A DNA stretch of 64,000 nt from Clostridia bacterium (GCA_900767465.1 CAAGAW010000029.1:1-64000); one strand, 5' to 3'. Positions 49,901-59,410 are shown, numbered from the stretch's first letter. Numbers and translations are program-made. Notes: generated by a model from the letters alone, not told the origin.

Positions 49901-52546
49901 ATGGACAGAGAAATATTACAAACTTCAAGATCAATAATTCCCGAAGGCGTCGTACTGCTTGAAAACGACGGCTCGTTGCCGCTCAAAAAAACGGACAGAG
50001 TTGCGATTTTCGGTCGCGCACAATTCGAGTACGTGAAAAGCGGTTCCGGATCGGCGGGCAGAGTAGTCAGCGGCGAAGTCACGCAGTTCTACGACGAACT
50101 CAAAAAAGTAACGAGCGTAGACGAAACGGTCTCGGCGTTCTACCGCGACCATATCGCGACTCACCCGTACGACTACGGCGACGGCTGGACGTTCGCGCCA
50201 TGTCAGCACCACCCGTTCGTGACCGACGAATTCGTTTCGTCCGCGGCAACGCGCAACGACAAAGCGATTTTCGTAATCGGCAGGGTATGCGGCGAAAGCG
50301 GCGACTTTTTGCCCGATCGCGGCAGCTGGTATCTGTCCGAAGCGGAAGAACAAACGCTGAAAACGCTCGCAAAATTCTTTATGCACGTAATAGTCCTTAT
50401 CAACAGCGGCAACCTTATCAACTGCGGGTTTATCGCGCGCTACGAAATCGGTACGGTTGCGTTCGTGTGGCAGGGCGGAGAACAGGGCGCGGCGGGAACG
50501 GCAGACGCGCTTTGCGGACTTGTTCCGCCGAGCGGCAGACTCGCCGACACGATAGCCGAAAACGCCGGCGATTATCCGGCTTCGGGCAACTTCGGCGGCA
50601 AGAACGAAAATATTCACGTCGAAGATATTTACGTCGGTTACCGCTACTTCGAGACCTTTGCGCCCGAAAAAGTACTTTATCCGTTCGGTTACGGGTTAGG
50701 GTACACCGACTTTACGATCGAAACGCTGTCGGCTGGAAAAACTGACTTTACCGTGTCGCTTTCCGTCCGCGTTACAAACGTCGGCAAAGCAAACGGCAAA
50801 GAGGTCGTCGAAGTTTATCTCGGCGCGCCGTGCGGCAAACTCGGTCGCCCCGTCAAAGAACTTGCGGCGTACAAAAAAACGAAAATGCTCGCCCCGTCCG
50901 AGTCCGAAACGCTCGATATCGCGTTCGATATACGCGACCTCGCGGCGTACGACGACGGCGGCTATACGGGCAACGCGTATTGCTTCGTTCTCGAAAACGG
51001 AACCTATCGCGTATTCGTCGGAAAGAACGTCCGCGACTGTAACGTAGAATTTTCTTTCGGTTTTGACGAGACGATCGTTACCGAATCCCTCGAATCCGCG
51101 CTCGCTCCGACCAAGCCTTTCGAGCGGATAGTAAACCGCGACGGCAAAATGGCTTTCGAGGCGGTTCCGCTCAAAAACTACGATACGTACAGCCGAATTT
51201 GCGACCGAATCCCGAAGCCGATCGAAAAGATTTCGTCAAACTCTCACACGATTACGCTTGCCGAGGTCGACGAAGGGTGTTATAATTTAGACGAGTTCAT
51301 AGCACAATTTAATGCCGAAGAGTTAGCGACGCTTGTTCGGGGAGAGGGAATGGGGTCGGACAAATCCAAAGCCGCGGGATCGGCGAGCGTTTTCGGCGGA
51401 ATCACCGCGCCGTTTATCAAAGCGGGCGTTCCGGTTATGACGACTTGCGACGGTCCGAGCGGGCTGAGAATGGAAGGTTACAAAGTCTGTACGTCCGTTC
51501 CGTCCGGCGCGATTCTCGCCTGTTCGTTTGCACCCGAACTTGCCGAGCGCACGTTCGAGCTTGTTGCGGAGGAAATGCGCCGATACGAAGTCGACATTCT
51601 GCTTGCGCCTTCGATGAACCTTCACCGTCACCCGCTTGCCGGCAGAAGTTTCGAGTATTATTCGGAAGATCCGCTCGTAACGGCAAAAACGGCGGCGGCG
51701 TTCGTTCGCGGAATCTACCGCGGCGGCGCGGACTGCACGCTCAAACATTTCGCGGTAAATTCACAGGAAACGATGCGCGGCAGCGAGGACGAAATTCTCA
51801 GCGAGCGCGCTCTTCGCGAACTTTATCTAAAACCGTTTGAAAAGGTGGTAAAAGAGGGCATAGTAAGATATATAATGACTTCTTATAACGCGATCAACGG
51901 CTATTACAACTGCTCGAATTACGACCTCACGACGACGATTCTTCGCGGCGAATGGGGGTACGAAGGCGCGGTTATGACCGACTGGTGGGCAAATCCGAAA
52001 GACGCGATCACGGGCGAGCGGTCGAGATACACGCTTGCCGAAATGGTACGCGCCCAAAACGACCTGTTTATGGTCGTGCCGGACGCGGCGGCGTATCGCG
52101 ACAATATCGTCGCGCGTATAAACGACGGAACGCTCACGCTCGGCGAACTGCAACGCTGCGCGCGCAACATCTTCCACGTTATTCTCGCCTCGAACCGTAT
52201 GAAAAACCGCGATTACGGCTACAAGCCCGAGGCGATTCCGGACGAACTGTTATACGAAGGCGACTACGAAGACAAGGATTTCGACGTTCCTCTTCCGTCG
52301 GACGGCGACTATTGCGCCGTGATAAAGTATCGCGCGGACGGCGACGAGCTTACGCAGTATCAACTCACCGTGCGTATCAACGAACTTCTGGGCGTTATCC
52401 CGGTAGTTACCGGTACGGGCAAGGAAGAAGGCACGGCAAAATTCACCGTTACGTGTCCAGCGAATCCGAAAATCAGATTCGAAGGCACGCCGAAGGTTTC
52501 GCACCTCGAAATTTACTCGATTAAAGGACTCCGCTATGAAAAATAA
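49901..52546 (+). CDS. GH3 beta-glycosidase with reversed domain order
   Basis: In this 881-residue enzyme the usual GH3 order is swapped. The sandwich domain comes first (about 1-270, PEGVVLLENDGSLPLKK), then an FnIII-like domain (about 285-380), then the catalytic barrel (about 460-780) with CDGPSGLR, GRSFEYYSEDP, KHFAVN and the nucleophile Asp694 in VMTDWWA. The same swap is known in some rumen bacterial beta-glucosidases. There is no signal peptide, so it acts on imported oligosaccharides. The next gene starts 11 bp before its end. Confidence 0.9.
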   Translation: MDREILQTSRSIIPEGVVLLENDGSLPLKKTDRVAIFGRAQFEYVKSGSGSAGRVVSGEVTQFYDELKKVTSVDETVSAFYRDHIATHPYDYGDGWTFAPCQHHPFVTDEFVSSAATRNDKAIFVIGRVCGESGDFLPDRGSWYLSEAEEQTLKTLAKFFMHVIVLINSGNLINCGFIARYEIGTVAFVWQGGEQGAAGTADALCGLVPPSGRLADTIAENAGDYPASGNFGGKNENIHVEDIYVGYRYFETFAPEKVLYPFGYGLGYTDFTIETLSAGKTDFTVSLSVRVTNVGKANGKEVVEVYLGAPCGKLGRPVKELAAYKKTKMLAPSESETLDIAFDIRDLAAYDDGGYTGNAYCFVLENGTYRVFVGKNVRDCNVEFSFGFDETIVTESLESALAPTKPFERIVNRDGKMAFEAVPLKNYDTYSRICDRIPKPIEKISSNSHTITLAEVDEGCYNLDEFIAQFNAEELATLVRGEGMGSDKSKAAGSASVFGGITAPFIKAGVPVMTTCDGPSGLRMEGYKVCTSVPSGAILACSFAPELAERTFELVAEEMRRYEVDILLAPSMNLHRHPLAGRSFEYYSEDPLVTAKTAAAFVRGIYRGGADCTLKHFAVNSQETMRGSEDEILSERALRELYLKPFEKVVKEGIVRYIMTSYNAINGYYNCSNYDLTTTILRGEWGYEGAVMTDWWANPKDAITGERSRYTLAEMVRAQNDLFMVVPDAAAYRDNIVARINDGTLTLGELQRCARNIFHVILASNRMKNRDYGYKPEAIPDELLYEGDYEDKDFDVPLPSDGDYCAVIKYRADGDELTQYQLTVRINELLGVIPVVTGTGKEEGTAKFTVTCPANPKIRFEGTPKVSHLEIYSIKGLRYEK

Positions 52547-54503
52547 AGACATAAAGTCAAGTCAGAATAAATACAAAATCAACCCGATAATTCACGGCTG
52601 GATAGACGACGTCGATCTCGTTCTCGACGCGGTCGAGGACTTCGGATTCGGCGGAGTGGTAACTAACGTTCCGGGCAAAGACGGCTTTACGTCCAACCCC
52701 GACAACGTAAAAAAGCTTTCCGTCGTAACCGAAAAACTTCGCGAGCGCGGACTCGAATACTGGATTTACGACGAGGTCGGCTATCCGTCCGGACAAGCCA
52801 ACGGACTCACGCTTGCAGGTCACCCCGAACTAAAAGCGAAGGGAATGTATATGCGCAAATTCGAGGCGTTCCTTACCCCCGAAAAATTCGATTATTCGGC
52901 GGACGAAACCTCGGACGGAATCGTTTACGCCGTAAAATACGAAATGGACCTTACGGACAACGTCGAGGCAAAAATTCTGTTTGATACGGCAACGCCGATC
53001 GAGTTTGACGGCAAAACAGTAAAAATCGACCTTAACGCCGGCGAAATAGCGTACGTTTTTATCGTTCGCGACGGCTACGAAGGCACGCACTCGGTGCATA
53101 ACGTTTCCAGCCGCAAGAAGTATATCAACATTCTCAGCGAGGAAGCGGTCGACAGATTCTTAAAAGTCGCTTACGACCCGATTTACGAGGGCGATAAGAA
53201 CATATACGGCGGGAGCAGAGCGGTGTTCACCGACGAACCCAGCCTCATGACCGCGCTTGCCCGACAGTACGAAACGTTCAATTACGCGCTTATCCCGTAC
53301 GAAAAAACGCTTTTCGACAAGTTTACCGAGCGTTACGGATTCGACCCGAAACCGCTTTTGCCGCTTCTTTACGAGGATACGGATTCCCGCAGTTTCGACA
53401 TTCGTCAGAAGTTCTACGAACTTATCGGCGATACGGTCGCTTCGACATACAGCGGCAAAATCAATGAGTATTGCCTCGCGCACGGCACGTTGTTCTCCGG
53501 GCATTACCTCGCCGAAGAAAACGTGTACGAACACGTAATGGACTACGGCAACTACGTTTCCGTCCTCGAAAAAACGGGTTACCCGGGTATGGATATTCTG
53601 CAGGTAACACCCGAAGATTTCTTCTTCACCGCCCCGAAGTTCTTGCAGATGATCGCCCGAAAAAAGGGCACGGACGGGTATATGGTGGAACTTTGTCCGT
53701 TCTTCAACGCGGATGTTTTCTACCGCAACCCGTTTGAAAACGCCGTCGGAAGTCTCGGTATTCTTATCAGTTACGGTGCGCGTAAAATTCATACTTATTA
53801 CTCGCCCAGACTGTCCGAATATTCGCCAGAGTTATCGAATTACGGCGGCAGCACAAACCGCGAACAGTCGCGCTACCTTAATTCGTACGTTTCGGGATTA
53901 TGCGCCGCGCTCGAAAACCGCAAAGCGAAATTCGACACGTTCGTATATTACGCGATCGAGGACGTTCAGGCAAAATTCGTTCCGACAAACAGCGGGAGAT
54001 ACGAGCGCGACTCGGTTCTCACCGCATACGACCGTTCGCTCCGTTCGCTTTGCGACGCGCTCACACGCGGCGCGGAGTTCGGTATTGCGGACGCCCGCGA
54101 TATTCTCGGCGGAATAAAAGGCAAAATTATCGTTCCCGAAATAAACTATATCCGCGCGGACGTCGCCGAAAAATTAAAAGATTACGACGTTACGTTTATC
54201 GGCGCATACCCCGCGCTTCTCGGCACCGGCGAAAAGGTAAACTTCGGTAAAGTAAAAACTCTCGCCGAAGTCGTTACGGAACTTTGCGCGGGCGGCGGCG
54301 ATCTCGATATGCCGGACGGCTGTTTGCGCCAAACCTACGAAGGTGCGGTTGCCGTTTATAACAACAATCGCGAAACCGTTCGCGTAACCGCACTTAAACC
54401 CGCGGTTGTATTCGATCCCGATAACGGAACCGAAACCGCCGTCGGCGCGGGCGAAAAGATCGCCGTCAGGTCGTATCGCGCCGTAATCGTTTACGAAGAT
54501 TAA
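52536..54503 (+). CDS. GH106-like putative alpha-L-rhamnosidase
   Basis: The 655-residue protein has YWIYDEVGYPSGQANG (about 72-87) and AVFTDEPSL (about 229-237), blocks resembling those of GH106 alpha-L-rhamnosidases and related barrels. Many GH106 enzymes are larger and exported, whereas this one has no signal peptide and only a short C-terminal beta domain. The adjacent L-rhamnose mutarotase gene supports a rhamnoside substrate. It overlaps the GH3 gene by 11 bp. The family assignment is moderately certain and the catalytic residues are not assigned. Confidence 0.7.
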   Translation: MKNKDIKSSQNKYKINPIIHGWIDDVDLVLDAVEDFGFGGVVTNVPGKDGFTSNPDNVKKLSVVTEKLRERGLEYWIYDEVGYPSGQANGLTLAGHPELKAKGMYMRKFEAFLTPEKFDYSADETSDGIVYAVKYEMDLTDNVEAKILFDTATPIEFDGKTVKIDLNAGEIAYVFIVRDGYEGTHSVHNVSSRKKYINILSEEAVDRFLKVAYDPIYEGDKNIYGGSRAVFTDEPSLMTALARQYETFNYALIPYEKTLFDKFTERYGFDPKPLLPLLYEDTDSRSFDIRQKFYELIGDTVASTYSGKINEYCLAHGTLFSGHYLAEENVYEHVMDYGNYVSVLEKTGYPGMDILQVTPEDFFFTAPKFLQMIARKKGTDGYMVELCPFFNADVFYRNPFENAVGSLGILISYGARKIHTYYSPRLSEYSPELSNYGGSTNREQSRYLNSYVSGLCAALENRKAKFDTFVYYAIEDVQAKFVPTNSGRYERDSVLTAYDRSLRSLCDALTRGAEFGIADARDILGGIKGKIIVPEINYIRADVAEKLKDYDVTFIGAYPALLGTGEKVNFGKVKTLAEVVTELCAGGGDLDMPDGCLRQTYEGAVAVYNNNRETVRVTALKPAVVFDPDNGTETAVGAGEKIAVRSYRAVIVYED

Positions 54504-54519
54504 AAAACGGAGGCGGAAA

Positions 54520-55527
54520 ATGCCCGACGAAAAACAGAAAAACAGAATATCGCCGGTTGCGCGTCACTCGGACGAAAGAGGAGCCGATACGAAGACCGCG
54601 TCCTCCGAAATCGTCATTTCGCCCGACACGGATTTTTCCGCTATAAATCCGTACGTGCGGTTCGTTATGCGCTACTACAACACGTGGGAGCAGCACAGCG
54701 TTCCGCGCCGCAGTCTTTACGATTACGGACTCGTCGTGGTGTTAAAGGGCGAGATAGATTTTAGTTACGAGGGCAAAACGGTAGAGGTTCACGAGGGTGA
54801 AGCGCACATTATGCCGCCCGCCGTAAACCATTTCGAGTATATCAAAAAAGGCAACGTCTGTCAGTATTTCGTCGTGCATTTCGACATTGTATACCGACCC
54901 GAAACAAGCGACTGGAGGGTCGACGATGTGTACCTTCCCAGTTGTATTATGGGCGACGGCGAGATGATTATGGACGAGGAAAGGCTTAAAGTTATCCGAA
55001 AGGAGGATGCTTTCATCACCCGTCCCGTCAAAATCAAAGTCCACGACTTTGCGTCGCTCGTCGAGAAACTCGAAAAAATGGAATACGTGTACGACCTTTT
55101 TAAGCCTACCGCCGACGCGCAGTGGGGCAGACTTTTGCTTAAAGCGTACCTCGAAGAAATTCTCGTCGACCTTTTTGAACCCGAACGGCAGATGCGTAAA
55201 GGTTATCAGGCGGCGAGCTTGGGCAATTTTATCGCTTACGTCAACGAAAACCTTAATAAGGAAATCAACGTAGCCGCGATCGCGAAGTCGTACGGTTTTA
55301 CTCCGAACTACTTCCGTACGCTCTTTAAGCGCGCCACCCGTATGACGCCTTACGATTATATCCAGCGCAAAAGAATCGACAAAAGCAAGGTCAAACTCGA
55401 CCTTACGTCCGATTCGGTGCAGGACATAGCGTTTCAGGTAGGGTTCGACGACCCGTATTATTTCAGCAAAGTTTTCAAAAAAACGGTCGGTATGACGCCG
55501 TCCGAATATCGTAAAAAGGACGGTTGA
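54520..55527 (+). CDS. AraC-family transcriptional regulator of the glycan operon
   Basis: The 335-residue regulator has a cupin sensor domain (about 50-130; HEGEAHIMPPAVNHFEYI) and a C-terminal AraC DNA-binding domain (about 235-333; VAAIAKSYGFTPNYFRTLFKRATRM and IAFQVGFDDPYYFSKVFKKTVGMTP, in order). It lies between the rhamnosidase-like gene and rhaM in one co-directional run, so it probably senses rhamnose or an oligosaccharide and controls these genes. Confidence 0.93.
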   Translation: MPDEKQKNRISPVARHSDERGADTKTASSEIVISPDTDFSAINPYVRFVMRYYNTWEQHSVPRRSLYDYGLVVVLKGEIDFSYEGKTVEVHEGEAHIMPPAVNHFEYIKKGNVCQYFVVHFDIVYRPETSDWRVDDVYLPSCIMGDGEMIMDEERLKVIRKEDAFITRPVKIKVHDFASLVEKLEKMEYVYDLFKPTADAQWGRLLLKAYLEEILVDLFEPERQMRKGYQAASLGNFIAYVNENLNKEINVAAIAKSYGFTPNYFRTLFKRATRMTPYDYIQRKRIDKSKVKLDLTSDSVQDIAFQVGFDDPYYFSKVFKKTVGMTPSEYRKKDG

Positions 55528-55529
55528 TT

Positions 55530-55868
55530 ATGCCCGAAAAACTACTTAAACCCGAAAAAGTCGCGTGGCACGCCCGCGTTAAAGACGGTGCGCAAGACGA
55601 ATACAAACGCCGTCACGACGAAATATGGCAGAGTATGCGCGAAGTCCTTACAAGAGCCGGAATAGTCAATTATACCGTGTGGGAAGTAAACGGCGAACTG
55701 TTCGGCTATTACGAATGTCTTTACGGCGCGGAGTACGCCGCCCGCGTTCAGGCGGAAAGTCCGGTCGTTGACGAGTGGAACGAGTATATGAAAGATATTC
55801 TCTTTATGGATTTCGATCCCGACACCGGCGTTACCCCGCCGCTTAAAAAAATGTTTGAATTCAATTAA
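55530..55868 (+). CDS. rhaM: L-rhamnose mutarotase
   Basis: RhaM interconverts the anomers of L-rhamnose for its catabolism. The 112-residue protein shows the family's KVAWHARVKDGAQDEYKRRHDEIW, an AGIVNYTVWE strand, LFGYYEC and DEWNEYMKDI, read in order. It starts with the ATG at 55530, 3 bp after the AraC gene stop, with AAGGA upstream. It is the clearest marker of the sugar this region handles. A terminator follows. Confidence 0.92.
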   Translation: MPEKLLKPEKVAWHARVKDGAQDEYKRRHDEIWQSMREVLTRAGIVNYTVWEVNGELFGYYECLYGAEYAARVQAESPVVDEWNEYMKDILFMDFDPDTGVTPPLKKMFEFN

Positions 55869-55870
55869 AA

Positions 55871-55904
55871 TAAACGCCTCGCGGTTAGTTCGCGGGGCGT
55901 TATT
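55871..55904 (+). terminator. Terminator after rhaM
   Basis: AACGCC-t-CGCG (55872-55882) pairs with CGCG-g-GGCGTT (55890-55900), then ATTT. The same 31-bp sequence occurs again after the GH5-like gene at 57236-57266. Confidence 0.85.
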
Positions 55905-55967
55905 TCTTGTCCGGAGTCGCCGCGTGGGTAAAAGTAAAAAATTTCCGTCTGCGGGCAAAATTTTTCA

Positions 55968-55996
55968 TTGCATAAGGGCGGCGCGTGTGGTATAAT
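55968..55996 (+). promoter_or_regulatory. Promoter of the GH5-like gene
   Basis: TTGCAT (55968-55973) and TATAAT (55991-55996) with a 17-bp spacer. The ATG is 26 bp downstream with a CGGAGTGAG ribosome site between. Confidence 0.8.
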
Positions 55997-56021
55997 TAAA
56001 AAAAACGCACGGAGTGAGTAT

Positions 56022-57218
56022 ATGGACGGATTTGTCGATAACGGATTGAAATTCGGCGTGAATTACGTTCCGTCGAAAAACTGGTTCTTTTCGTGGCGGG
56101 ATTTGCGCCTTGACGACGTTGACGAGGATCTTGCCGCGATAGCGTCGCTCGGCGTCGATCACGTAAGGATTCATCTGAGGTGGGACTTGTTTCAGCCGAA
56201 TAATTATTACGTGTGCGACGCGCTCGTCGAAAAACTCGTCGGGATTCTCGACCTTGCCGGAAAATATCGGCTTAAAGCGGAAGTTACGGTGCTTGACGGG
56301 TGGATGAGCGGATTCTGGTTCTTGCCGCCTTTCGTAAAAAACGCAAACCTCGTTACCGACGCAAAGATGATCGACTGTCAGAAGTTCTTTCTTCGCAGGC
56401 TCGCCGCGGCGATTGCCGATCACCCGGCTCTTATGGGGATAGACGTCGGCAACGAATTCAATATGTACGGGTTGCTTATAAATAAGTTTTCGACGGACGA
56501 GGGCGATCGTTGGCTTGCGGAATTGCTCGGCGAAACGGAGAAACTTTTCCGCGGAAAAATCAACGTTCTCGGCGTGGATCATCAGCCGTGGTACGGCGAC
56601 GCGTACTTTTCCCGTCGGTCTTTATCGAGCCTCGGTGCGGTTACGTCCGTTCATTCGTGGGTGCGGTTTACGGGCGCGCTCGATTACGGCGTTTTTTCGG
56701 AGGAAAGCCTTTCGCTTCAGGAATATAACGTCGAGATCGCCAATGCGTACGCCGTCCGAGAGAATAGAAAAGTCTGGATTCAGGAATTCGGAATCTCGCC
56801 GCTGTGGGCGAATCCGAACGAGTTCGGAAGGTTCGTGTACGAGTCGATGCTTAACGCCACGCGCAGCGATAATCTGTTCGGGTTTACGTTCTGGTGTTCG
56901 CACGACGTGGACAGAAAGTTCGTTTTCGACGAAATCGAGTACGACCTCGGGCTGTTCGACGTCAATAATAAAATCAAACCTCTCGGCAAAATTTACGCCG
57001 ACGCCGTTGCAAAAATTAAGTCCGGAGCAAAACCCGCCGCGACGGAAAAGGGCAGAGCGGTCGTTATCGACGAAACCCGCCCGTTCGACGGTTGGGAATA
57101 CGCAAAGCGGTTTTCCGCCGAACTTCGTGAGGGACGGCACGTCGCGTTCGTCCTCTCGTCGCGGGCGGACGATACGGATTATCTCCGTCGCCGCGGTATA
57201 ACCGAACTCGTTCGTTAA
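56022..57218 (+). CDS. GH5-like glycoside hydrolase
   Basis: The 398-residue TIM-barrel protein resembles GH5 (clan A) enzymes. NYVPSKNWFFSWRD opens the barrel, VRIHLRWDLFQP follows, and the two clan A glutamates fit as Glu145 in DVGNEFNMYG (acid/base) and Glu255 in WIQEFG (nucleophile). No signal peptide is present, so it would act in the cytoplasm. It has its own promoter and identical terminators on both sides, so it is a separately controlled unit next to the rhamnoside genes. The exact substrate is unknown. Confidence 0.82.
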   Translation: MDGFVDNGLKFGVNYVPSKNWFFSWRDLRLDDVDEDLAAIASLGVDHVRIHLRWDLFQPNNYYVCDALVEKLVGILDLAGKYRLKAEVTVLDGWMSGFWFLPPFVKNANLVTDAKMIDCQKFFLRRLAAAIADHPALMGIDVGNEFNMYGLLINKFSTDEGDRWLAELLGETEKLFRGKINVLGVDHQPWYGDAYFSRRSLSSLGAVTSVHSWVRFTGALDYGVFSEESLSLQEYNVEIANAYAVRENRKVWIQEFGISPLWANPNEFGRFVYESMLNATRSDNLFGFTFWCSHDVDRKFVFDEIEYDLGLFDVNNKIKPLGKIYADAVAKIKSGAKPAATEKGRAVVIDETRPFDGWEYAKRFSAELREGRHVAFVLSSRADDTDYLRRRGITELVR

Positions 57219-57235
57219 AGGAATTTACACGTAAT

Positions 57236-57268
57236 AAACGCCTCGCGGTTAGTTCGCGGGGCGTTACT
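57236..57268. terminator. Bidirectional terminator between GH5-like gene and apgM
   Basis: A copy identical over 31 bp to the post-rhaM terminator (AACGCC-t-CGCG / CGCG-g-GGCGTT). It lies between the convergent GH5-like and apgM genes and can serve both. Confidence 0.8.
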
Positions 57269-57280
57269 TGTAATCCGGTT

Positions 57281-58492
57281 TTAGTTTTCGTTTAACAGTT
57301 TTTTCATAAGCGCGACGCCGCTTTCGAGTCTGTTCGGGGTAGCGGAGGCGTGCTTTTCGTCGAGTTTGCTCACGCCTTCGGTTTCTACCTCGCTGTCGTA
57401 GATAAGGTAGGGGACGGGATCGGAAACGTGCGTTTTAAGACTTACGGGCGTTGCGTGATCGGGAAGAATCGCGATCCTGAACGGAACGCCTTTTGCTTTA
57501 AGGTCGTCCACGATCGGTTTTACGATTTTATGGTCGATAATGCTTATCGCCTCGGTTTTCTCGGCGTAATTGCCCTGATGTCCGCACTCGTCCGGCGCTT
57601 CGAGATGAACGTAAACGAAGTCGTGATCGCGGAGCGCGTTGATTGCGGCGGCGGCTTTTCCGTCGAAATTCGAGTCGATCGTGCCGGTTGCGCCGTCCAC
57701 GTCCACGCTGTCCATACCGGCGGCGATGCCGATACCTTTTATAAGGTCTACCGCGCTGATAACCGCGCCTTTTTTGCCGTGCAGAGCATAAAAATCTTTA
57801 AGAAGCGGCTTTCGTCCTTCGCCCCAAAGCCAGATCGAGGTGGCAGGGCGCAGTCCGCGCCTGATTCTGTCAAGATTTACGGGGTGTGTTTTAAGCAGTT
57901 TTTCCGACTCTTTCATAAGCGAAAGCAGTTCGTCTGCGTACTTGCCCTTCGGTAAGCGATCGGTGATTTTACGGTCGGAAATATCGTGCGGAGGCGTAAA
58001 CTCCATACCCGTATCGCCGTTGCGGCGGATAAGACAATGACGGTAACTTACCCCCGGGTAGAGTTCGAGTCCGTCGGGGAGAGAAAGGTTTTTTGCGAGA
58101 AAAGTCACGAGTTCGCGAGCCTCGGGCGTAGTGATCTCGCCCGCCGAGTAATCGATCATCGTCTTGTTTTCGTACGGTTCGTCGTCCGAAAGCGTAACGA
58201 TATTGCAACGGTAACTCACGTCCTCGGGGTTCATTTTTATACCCATCGACAACGCTTCGAGCGGACTTCTTCCGGTGTAATATTCGGCGGGATCATACCC
58301 CATAACCGAAAGATTCGCAACGTCGCTGCCCGGTTTCATTCCGGCGGGGACGGTACGGCAAAGTCCGACTTCGCCGTGCGAAGCAAGGAAATCGACCGTC
58401 GGCTTGTCCGCCTCGCTCATGGGCGTTTTTCCCTCGGCGTTCGGATAATCGGCCATTCCGTCAAACAGAACGACAACGTATTTTTTATTCAT
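57281..58492 (-). CDS. apgM: Cofactor-independent phosphoglycerate mutase, archaeal type
   Basis: ApgM interconverts 3- and 2-phosphoglycerate without 2,3-bisphosphoglycerate. The 403-residue protein has the metal-binding LFDGMADYP (Asp11) and the catalytic serine Ser62 in GSDVANLSVMGYDP, plus APDECGHQGN and LPDHATPV later. The ATG at 58492 is used because AGAGG lies 8 bp upstream; an upstream GTG has no suitable site. The archaeal-type enzyme is found in several Clostridia as well as archaea. Confidence 0.94.
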   Translation of the reverse strand: MNKKYVVVLFDGMADYPNAEGKTPMSEADKPTVDFLASHGEVGLCRTVPAGMKPGSDVANLSVMGYDPAEYYTGRSPLEALSMGIKMNPEDVSYRCNIVTLSDDEPYENKTMIDYSAGEITTPEARELVTFLAKNLSLPDGLELYPGVSYRHCLIRRNGDTGMEFTPPHDISDRKITDRLPKGKYADELLSLMKESEKLLKTHPVNLDRIRRGLRPATSIWLWGEGRKPLLKDFYALHGKKGAVISAVDLIKGIGIAAGMDSVDVDGATGTIDSNFDGKAAAAINALRDHDFVYVHLEAPDECGHQGNYAEKTEAISIIDHKIVKPIVDDLKAKGVPFRIAILPDHATPVSLKTHVSDPVPYLIYDSEVETEGVSKLDEKHASATPNRLESGVALMKKLLNEN

Positions 58493-58542
58493 GGCAAGCA
58501 CCTCTTTGTCTGTGTCGGGTCGCGGTTCGCCGCGACGACTAC

Positions 58543-58571
58543 ATTATATACCAAATCGCCCGAAAAGTCGA
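58543..58571 (-). promoter_or_regulatory. Probable promoter of apgM
   Basis: On the minus strand TATAAT (58543-58548) lies 17 bp from TCGACT (58566-58571). The -35 box is imperfect; the ATG is about 50 bp downstream. Confidence 0.6.
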
Positions 58572-58651
58572 GCGAAATGAAAGTAATTTCATATTTTATT
58601 TTGCGGCAAAAACAGGTTGTTTCGCATTTTATTTGCAAGAATACGGTTTCG

Positions 58652-59314
58652 TTATTCGGGTTTGTTTTCGTTTGCGTTTTCGGTAACTGTTTCGGCAGGG
58701 CTTTTGTGAAGAATAACTTTGACGATAAGTACGATCACGACGATCAGCGCGATTACCGCGAGCGCGAGAATAATGATATTCACGTACTCGGCGAAGAAGA
58801 CGCACAAAAGAAGAATTATTCCGCTCGCGACCGCGTTTCCGGCAACGACGGCGGCAAGAGCGGCGGGGTAACGAAGTTTAAGAATCGAAGCCACCGCCGA
58901 GCCCGTCCATACGCCCGTAAGCGGCAGGGGAATCGCGACGAAAACAAACACGCCGAGAGCCTTTTTGAACTCTCGTTTTTTTGCGTTCGTTTCGGATTCG
59001 TCCGTTTTTACCGTCTTTGCCTTACTTTCAAACTTATCGTAAAGCGTTTGTCCGAGTTTGCGGAAAACTCTGGTATTCGACAACCATTTTATCAACGGAA
59101 TCAGTATCAGCAGCAGCAACGGTGCCATCAGCGACGAGCCGACAAACGAGAACAGCCAACTTTGAAAAACTCCGAGTTTATAGCCGAACGCAATCGGTAT
59201 CGCCATGCGCGCTTCGACGATCGGCAGAATCGCGATAAACGTCACGACGAGTTCGCGCCGCACGAATATCGCTTCGAGCCAATGCAATACTGTTTCGATT
59301 ATTTTGTCGGTCAC
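58652..59314 (-). CDS. Small multidrug-export family membrane protein (COG2426)
   Basis: The 220-residue membrane protein has about five helices. It carries FIAILPIVEARMAIPIAFGYKLG and PLPLTGVWTGSAVASIL, two short pieces of the conserved repeats of the COG2426 family, annotated as small multidrug exporters though the function is poorly tested. A charged loop (about 95-125) separates the halves. The GTG at 59314 is chosen because AAGGAGT lies 6 bp upstream. It diverges from glmM. Confidence 0.82.
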   Translation of the reverse strand: MTDKIIETVLHWLEAIFVRRELVVTFIAILPIVEARMAIPIAFGYKLGVFQSWLFSFVGSSLMAPLLLLILIPLIKWLSNTRVFRKLGQTLYDKFESKAKTVKTDESETNAKKREFKKALGVFVFVAIPLPLTGVWTGSAVASILKLRYPAALAAVVAGNAVASGIILLLCVFFAEYVNIIILALAVIALIVVIVLIVKVILHKSPAETVTENANENKPE

Positions 59315-59410
59315 GGTTAAACTCCTTCGTCTTATAACGTATAATATTATACGCAAGCTCTTACTCATAAAGTATAACATATCGCGGAAAATTTCCCGAT
59401 GGATTACATT

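Noticed and set aside
57986..59320. Plus-strand open frame of about 444 codons opposite apgM and the exporter gene
   Set aside because: It spans two genes and their promoters on the other strand; the translation is rich in Arg/His with no family resemblance.
59346..59374. Promoter for the small exporter gene on the minus strand
   Set aside because: A TATAAT is present at 59346-59351 but the -35 position (TACTTT) is poor and several overlapping AT-rich registers exist, so no single promoter could be supported.
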